Origin: Humibacillus xanthopallidus
GTDB taxonomy: Bacteria > Actinomycetota > Actinomycetes > Actinomycetales > Dermatophilaceae
Direction of reading: 5' to 3'
Length of the DNA stretch: 64,000 bases
NCBI RefSeq assembly: GCF_006717145.1
Contig: NZ_VFQF01000001.1
Coordinates: 1,860,001 to 1,924,000 of the forward strand
A model generated the notes under the pieces. It saw only the letters and a program-made list of their open reading frames with translations, did no database searches and had not been told where the DNA came from. Position numbers and translations under genes: made by a program. The first letter of the stretch is position 1. Each line of letters starts with the position of its first letter. Below, one piece after another: positions 62,505 to 64,000 of this stretch.

Positions 62505-62903
62505 TTACGTTGGGCCGGGTCTCTGGGTGAAGGCATTGTGCTGCGTGCCGCGGTCGCCGATCTGGACACCCTGCGCCGAACTGGCATCAACGTTGTACTT
62601 GCCCACAGGGCTCGGACCCCCGGCCCTCACCAGCTCGATGAGACGCTGTGCCATGGCGACCTCCGCGGCGTCCTCGCCAATGCCGACACCTTCGAGCTCC
62701 GCCTTCAATGGCGCCTGCCAGGTCTGCGGTGCCTGTTCGTGCCGGTCGAGGATCAAGGCGCCATCGGCGCGGTCTTGAAGTCGCTTGCGTATGAGTGATT
62801 TCAGTGAGCCGTACGCGTCCTTGATCGACTCTGAGACGGTGTCGCCGAGCCCTGTCGAAGCTCCGGCGGCAAGAGCCGCGACGATGAGGGTAATGGGATC
62901 CAT
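62505..62903 (-). CDS. Bell-domain-like effector with C-terminal RHIM-like amyloid motif
   Basis: This is a 132-aa protein. Residues 1-95 are helical, beginning with the hydrophobic MDPITLIVAALAAGASTG, then TVSESIKDAYGSLKSLIRKR and APQTWQAPLKAELEGVG, the pattern of the bacterial Bell domain (related to fungal HeLo and mammalian MLKL-type membrane-killing domains). Residues 105-125 read VDASSAQGVQIGDRGTQHN then AF, the RHIM-like QxGxxxTQxN core. The adjacent STAND receptor has the same motif. GGGGGA five bases before ATG 62903 fixes the start; the longer frame to 62933 is not needed. Predicted action: receptor-templated amyloid folding leads to membrane attack on the cell itself. Confidence 0.78.
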   Translation of the reverse strand: MDPITLIVAALAAGASTGLGDTVSESIKDAYGSLKSLIRKRLQDRADGALILDRHEQAPQTWQAPLKAELEGVGIGEDAAEVAMAQRLIELVRAGGPSPVGKYNVDASSAQGVQIGDRGTQHNAFTQRPGPT

Positions 62904-63754
62904 AACGTCCCCCTGCGATCTGATGCGTGCCATTCTAGGGACCAGAAGGTTCCAAGATGACCGGTTTGACAGAACTCTTTACGGCTCGAAAGCAGGACGA
63001 ACTGGCACTCGAGTCCGGGATCGAAACCCGGGGCGGCGGCCTGACTCAGGGCTCAACCCCTCGCCGTCGTCGTGTATAGGCAGCGGGAACGGGGACCACG
63101 CCACAACCCGCCGTGGCCGCCGAGCCGAGGTGCGCACGCGGCGATAGGACACTGCCGCTTCGCGGCGATAGGACTGTGAGGATCGCTTTTGCAGCCTGAC
63201 GGTGCCGGGCTGTGGTTGGTGACCGCGAGTGTGACCCCCGGAAAGGACTGGCTTCGTGCCTTGTTGTGACCTGTCCGCTCGTGGTCGCCGGCACCCGGCC
63301 CGGTTGGAGGAGCTGGCCTGATCAGGAGCTTGACCGCCTGGCGTTAGCAGCGCCTGGCGTGTCTCATCACAGTCCTGCCGAGCCTCCGTCCCGGACCGGA
63401 ACCACGGCTGCACCCCTCAGATGACTGGGGCGAGTGAAGCGTTCCCGTCGCCGGGGTCCGCGTCAACTACCGAGGCCTGGGCCGGGCGTCCCGGGTCGGC
63501 ACGCAAACGCGCCTGCCGGGCGTTCGAGAAACACAGCGCATTGGACTGGGACTCGAAGATCACGCGAGCGCGGCCCTGGCGCCTGCTCCAAGTCGATGAC
63601 CTCGCAGCGATCGCGGACGAGACCGGCCGCGCTGTGATGCGAGACCCTCCGCGCAAGGGCGACCCGCTTCGCAGGGACCGTCCACCCGCAGGGACATGCG
63701 CTCCCTCGCCAGTCTTCGCTCAAGGCAGGGTCTGGCGATGAGTCCCCAATAGGT
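62904..63754. other. Poorly coding stretch, no supported gene
   Basis: About 850 bases hold no gene I can support. A hairpin CCGGG / CCCGG near 63,020 resembles a tRNA T-arm only superficially. A plus-strand frame at 63,421-63,741 (106 aa, KRACRAFEKHSALDWDSKI and LLQVDDLAAIADETGRAV) has part of a protein-like character but no ribosome site and may be a relic. Codon use shifts between frames, suggesting debris of an insertion or defence gene. Confidence 0.45.
63137..63174. repeat. Short direct repeat CGCGGCGATAGGAC
   Basis: The 14-base string CGCGGCGATAGGAC occurs at 63137-63150 and again at 63161-63174, spaced 24 bases. It could be a relic of a mobile element end or a protein-binding pair. 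No target-site duplication or transposase frame was found. Confidence 0.5.
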
Positions 63755-64000
63755 CTACATGAGGCGTAGGCCGCGGGATGGTGTTGAGCGACAGACCTCG
63801 AGCTGGACATCGCGACCCGGTCTCGAGCCTGCTTCCTCGGCAACGGTTTTCGCCACCTGCTTCCCGTCGGGTGCGCTGAGAATGGCGGCGCATCCCGCGG
63901 CTGTCGTGGTCACGCGAGTGGCATGGTCAGCTGCACGCCAGGCCGACTCTCGGACCATGTCCGGGAGCGCGACGGGGCGGTCCTGGGCGTGGTCCGTGGG
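63755..64000 (-). CDS. C-terminal part of an unidentified protein (partial)
   Basis: A minus-strand frame is open from the window end to a stop at 63755, giving 81 visible residues and continuing outside. It reads DRPVALPDMVRESAWRAADH, then TRVTTTAAGCAAILSAPDGK and KTVAEEAGSRPGRDVQLEVC. The mix of Ala, Thr and charged residues looks like genuine coding sequence. I do not recognise the family. The ATG at 63958 is internal to the open frame and is probably not the start. Confidence 0.45.
   Translation of the reverse strand, partial: PTDHAQDRPVALPDMVRESAWRAADHATRVTTTAAGCAAILSAPDGKQVAKTVAEEAGSRPGRDVQLEVCRSTPSRGLRLM

Noticed and set aside
62996-63040. tRNA-like T-arm hairpin
   Set aside because: The loop lacks the TTC of a T-loop and no anticodon or acceptor stem can be built around it.

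Overview
The window is high-GC DNA (visibly about 70% G+C) with GTG and TTG starts and gene families typical of Actinomycetota: a DUF2510-RDD protein, DUF3039, SARP/BTAD regulators and an arginine-rich DEAD-box helicase. It most resembles Micrococcales, perhaps Intrasporangiaceae or Dermatophilaceae, but the genus is an inference.

Positions 1-21,735 are ordinary chromosome. They hold the tail of fumarylacetoacetase, a truncated globin, an MFS exporter, an RDD protein, a cation/proton antiporter, 4-hydroxyphenylpyruvate dioxygenase with a divergent Lrp/AsnC regulator (so two steps of tyrosine catabolism lie here), a GH13 enzyme, a Tat-exported 5'-nucleotidase, a DUF2156 membrane protein, a DEAD/DEAH-type helicase, a secreted M43 metalloprotease, a DUF3039 / glutamate racemase-like / YqgE mini-operon, a repeat-rich DEAD-box RNA helicase, VanZ-like, SIMPL, thioredoxin and YccF proteins. 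Several units end in long, almost perfect hairpins.

Positions 22,632-55,921 form one plus-strand block, almost every junction overlapping by 1-8 bases, that encodes an extracellular-type contractile injection system (eCIS, a phage-tail-like nanomachine). It has a DUF4255 cap protein, two sheath-family proteins (638 and 939 aa), two gp19-type tube proteins, a tube adaptor with a LysM-like end, a 55-aa DUF5908-like protein, separate gp27-like and gp5-like hub proteins, a gene for a protein with a C-terminal membrane segment, gp25, baseplate J and tail-protein-I subunits, two paralogous fibre-like proteins, a large beta-rich protein, a tape-measure candidate, the AAA+ ATPase, a 1297-aa DUF4157 effector-type protein with a possible HNH-like end, and a 982-aa fusion of glycosyltransferase and methyltransferase modules coupled to it. 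No capsid, portal, terminase, integrase, lysis or T6SS membrane-complex genes are present. Two convergent SARP-like regulators follow.

Positions 58,601-62,903 hold a second system on the minus strand: a small Bell-domain-like protein and a STAND-ATPase/WD40 receptor. Both carry the same RHIM-like amyloid signalling motif, at the C-terminus of one and the N-terminus of the other. This looks like a receptor/effector cell-death or immunity pair. The last kilobase is poorly coding and ends in a partial reading frame.
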